Of a stretch of 35,148 nucleotides of DNA, positions 33,922 through 35,148 are shown piece by piece (the stretch's first letter is position 1; every line of letters begins with the position of its first letter). The notes under the pieces are model-generated. The model had not been told where the DNA came from, searched no databases, and was given only the letters and a program-made list of their open reading frames with translations. A program made the translations under genes and the position numbers. This stretch comes from Aeriscardovia sp. (GTDB lineage Bacteria; Actinomycetota; Actinomycetes; Actinomycetales; Bifidobacteriaceae): the NCBI GenBank assembly GCA_017965665.1, contig JAGCPN010000004.1, positions 1 through 35,148 of the forward strand, in the 5' to 3' direction.

Positions 33922-34913
33922 TGGGTAAGGCCTTTCGCAAAGGCTTCAGGGTCGAAGGGCCGCAGATCCGAGTCCCCTTCTCCGACCCCTACCATTTTCA
34001 CTGGGACTTTAAATTCGTCTTCCACGGCGAGGACCACCCCGCCCTTGCAGCTCCCGTCCAGCTTGGTGAGGATTATGCCCGTAAGCGGCAGGGCCTGGGA
34101 GAAGACTTTGGCCTGGGAGAGGGCGTTTTGTCCGAAAGTGGCGTCCAAGACAAGCAGGCACTCTGCCACTTCCACATTTTTTTCCACGACTCTTTTTATT
34201 TTCGACAGCTCGTCTAAAAGGTTCTTTTTTGTCTGGAGGCGGCCGGCGGTGTCTACGATGAGAAGGGAAGAAGGAGTGAGGCCGGATGAAGCAGTGAAGG
34301 CGACGGAGGCAGGGTCCTGGCCTTCTTTTCCGCGCACGATCCCTACCTCCTCCTTCCGGGCCCAAATTTCCAATTGCTCTCCGGCTGCGGGGCGGAAAGT
34401 ATCGCATGCTGCCAGGACCACGTCGCGCCCACGATCTTTGAAGTACTTTGCAAGTTTGCCCGCAGTGGTGGTCTTCCCGCTCCCGTTTACTCCGGCCATG
34501 ATCACGGCAGCGGCCTTTCCTGAGGGGATCTTAAGGGATCTGTCGACCGGGGAAAGGGTGGAAACGAGATAGGAGCAGAGGACCTCCTTGATTTCCGCCT
34601 CGTCGGCGTTCTGCGGAAGGGACGAGCGGAGTTTTTCCGCTATTTCGTGGCTCTTTTGCGCCCCCACGTCCGCCATAATCAGCTCGTCTTCCAGATTAGA
34701 CAGGTCGACGCCCTTGGAAAAAAGGGAACGGAACAGGAAGGAGCGTTTCGAAGGGGAGGGCGCAGCAGGCGATGCCCCTCCGCTTTGCGTCTGCGAAGCG
34801 GAGGGGAGGATGCCGCCTTGGCCCTTTTTCCTGAGCGCCAGAGAGATTGCAACGATCGCTACTAAAAGACCAAAAATAGCACAAACTATGAATACTATCT
34901 CGATCGGGGTCAT
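33918..34913 (-). CDS. ftsY: Signal recognition particle receptor FtsY
   Basis: This 331-residue GTPase docks ribosome-SRP complexes to the membrane. An N-terminal membrane helix (about 5-27), as in actinobacterial FtsY, is followed by a short linker, the N domain (about 60-130) and the G domain with GVNGSGKTT (141-149), DTFRPAAGEQL, DTAGRLQ and TKLDGSCKGG. The helix replaces the long acidic A domain of E. coli FtsY. The ATG has no ribosome site. A TATAAT lies exactly 7 nt upstream, pointing to a leaderless mRNA. It is the first gene of an operon with the Amt-like and P-II genes. Confidence 0.96.
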   Translation of the reverse strand: MTPIEIVFIVCAIFGLLVAIVAISLALRKKGQGGILPSASQTQSGGASPAAPSPSKRSFLFRSLFSKGVDLSNLEDELIMADVGAQKSHEIAEKLRSSLPQNADEAEIKEVLCSYLVSTLSPVDRSLKIPSGKAAAVIMAGVNGSGKTTTAGKLAKYFKDRGRDVVLAACDTFRPAAGEQLEIWARKEEVGIVRGKEGQDPASVAFTASSGLTPSSLLIVDTAGRLQTKKNLLDELSKIKRVVEKNVEVAECLLVLDATFGQNALSQAKVFSQALPLTGIILTKLDGSCKGGVVLAVEDEFKVPVKMVGVGEGDSDLRPFDPEAFAKGLTQ

Positions 34914-34920
34914 GGTTTAG

Positions 34921-34926
34921 ATTATA
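34921..34926 (-). promoter_or_regulatory. TATAAT box 7 nt before ftsY (leaderless promoter)
   Basis: TATAAT-CTAAACC-ATG on the minus strand. The predicted transcription start coincides with the ATG, and there is no ribosome site. The rest of 34927-35007 is AT-rich with nothing else recognised. Confidence 0.6.
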
Positions 34927-35007
34927 AAACCCGATCAAGATTTCCTATTTGAAAAAACAGATAAATTATGTAAACAACCCTCTGTAATCAGAAAACAGTC
35001 CTCCTCC

Positions 35008-35148
35008 CTACGCCACGCCTATGAAGAACCCTGCAAAGCAGAGGCCGAGGGAGAGAAGGTACATGCCCCCCGTGAAGGCAAAGCCCCTGAACAGGCCCTT
35101 TTTGAAGTTTTCAAAGCTTTCCACGCTCGCCGTGGAGAAGGTGGAGTA
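35008..35148 (-). CDS. C-terminal end of a membrane protein (partial)
   Basis: The last 46 codons of a minus-strand gene whose start lies beyond the window. The fragment has a polar stretch (about 1-20) and one hydrophobic helix (FTGGMYLLSLGLCFAGFF), ending IGVA at a TAG stop. It is too short to identify. It lies upstream of ftsY on the same strand, with an AT-rich promoter region of 82 nt between its stop and the ftsY -10 box. Confidence 0.6.
   Translation of the reverse strand, partial: YSTFSTASVESFENFKKGLFRGFAFTGGMYLLSLGLCFAGFFIGVA

Overview
The window reads as a chromosomal segment of a GC-rich (roughly 60 %) bacterium, most likely an actinobacterium. Four things point that way. The order ftsY, amtB-like, P-II gene matches the known actinobacterial arrangement. 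FtsY has an N-terminal membrane helix. The first protein ends in a LAXTG-type cell-wall sorting signal. The heat-shock genes run dnaK-grpE-dnaJ with clpB next to them. The exact genus is not clear. AGG (Arg) and ATA (Ile) are used freely even in clpB and dnaK, and the copper repressor is CopY-like, which is better known from Firmicutes. No mobile element, CRISPR array or rRNA is visible, and no gap without a gene exceeds 300 bases.

Layout. 1-643: end of a Ser/Ala-rich surface protein. 827-3814 (minus): copper operon copY-copA-copZ behind a perfect cop-box operator. 3920-10350 (plus): chaperone block clpB, dnaK, grpE, a J-domain-only protein and a DnaJ without zinc fingers. 10338-11485: a Nudix hydrolase and the tRNA deaminase TadA. 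11482-15688 (minus): two YhgE/Pip-type membrane proteins. 15805-21575 (plus): an organophosphate/phosphate-antiporter-like protein followed by three tandem paralogous MFS transporters. 21620-22714 (minus): ribosomal protein L31 type B and a TSUP permease. 22778-23570: three very small membrane proteins. 23595-27263 (minus): an ECF vitamin-type transporter (EcfA1, EcfA2, EcfT, S component) with a translationally coupled methyltransferase. 27307-27467 (minus): tRNA-Ala(TGC) and tRNA-Ile(GAT). 27521-29418: a CNNM/CBS protein and a divergent flavodoxin. 29434-30370 (minus): three tRNA genes flanking a DedA protein. 30398-32346: MiaA and a Bax-inhibitor-1 family protein, divergent. 32405-34913 (minus): ftsY, an Amt-like protein and a P-II protein, joined by 4-nt start/stop overlaps. 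35008-35148: end of a membrane protein gene.

How the parts work together. The copper genes form a self-contained sensor/efflux/chaperone unit. The chaperone block supplies disaggregase plus Hsp70 with two J partners. The ECF genes form a complete group II-like importer of unknown substrate. The most unusual element is the Amt/P-II pair: both proteins look rewired. The Amt-like protein keeps only one of the two pore histidines and has lost other conduction residues. The P-II protein keeps T-loop Arg47 and Tyr51 but has lost two residues that bind 2-oxoglutarate/ATP. This could be a repurposed membrane sensor coupled to the secretion gene ftsY.

Regulation. Three minus-strand genes (TSUP, CNNM/CBS, ftsY) have a TATAAT-like box exactly 7 nt before the ATG and no ribosome binding site, which suggests leaderless mRNAs. 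Most other genes have clear AGGAGG-type sites. These assignments come from reading the sequence; no database search was run.
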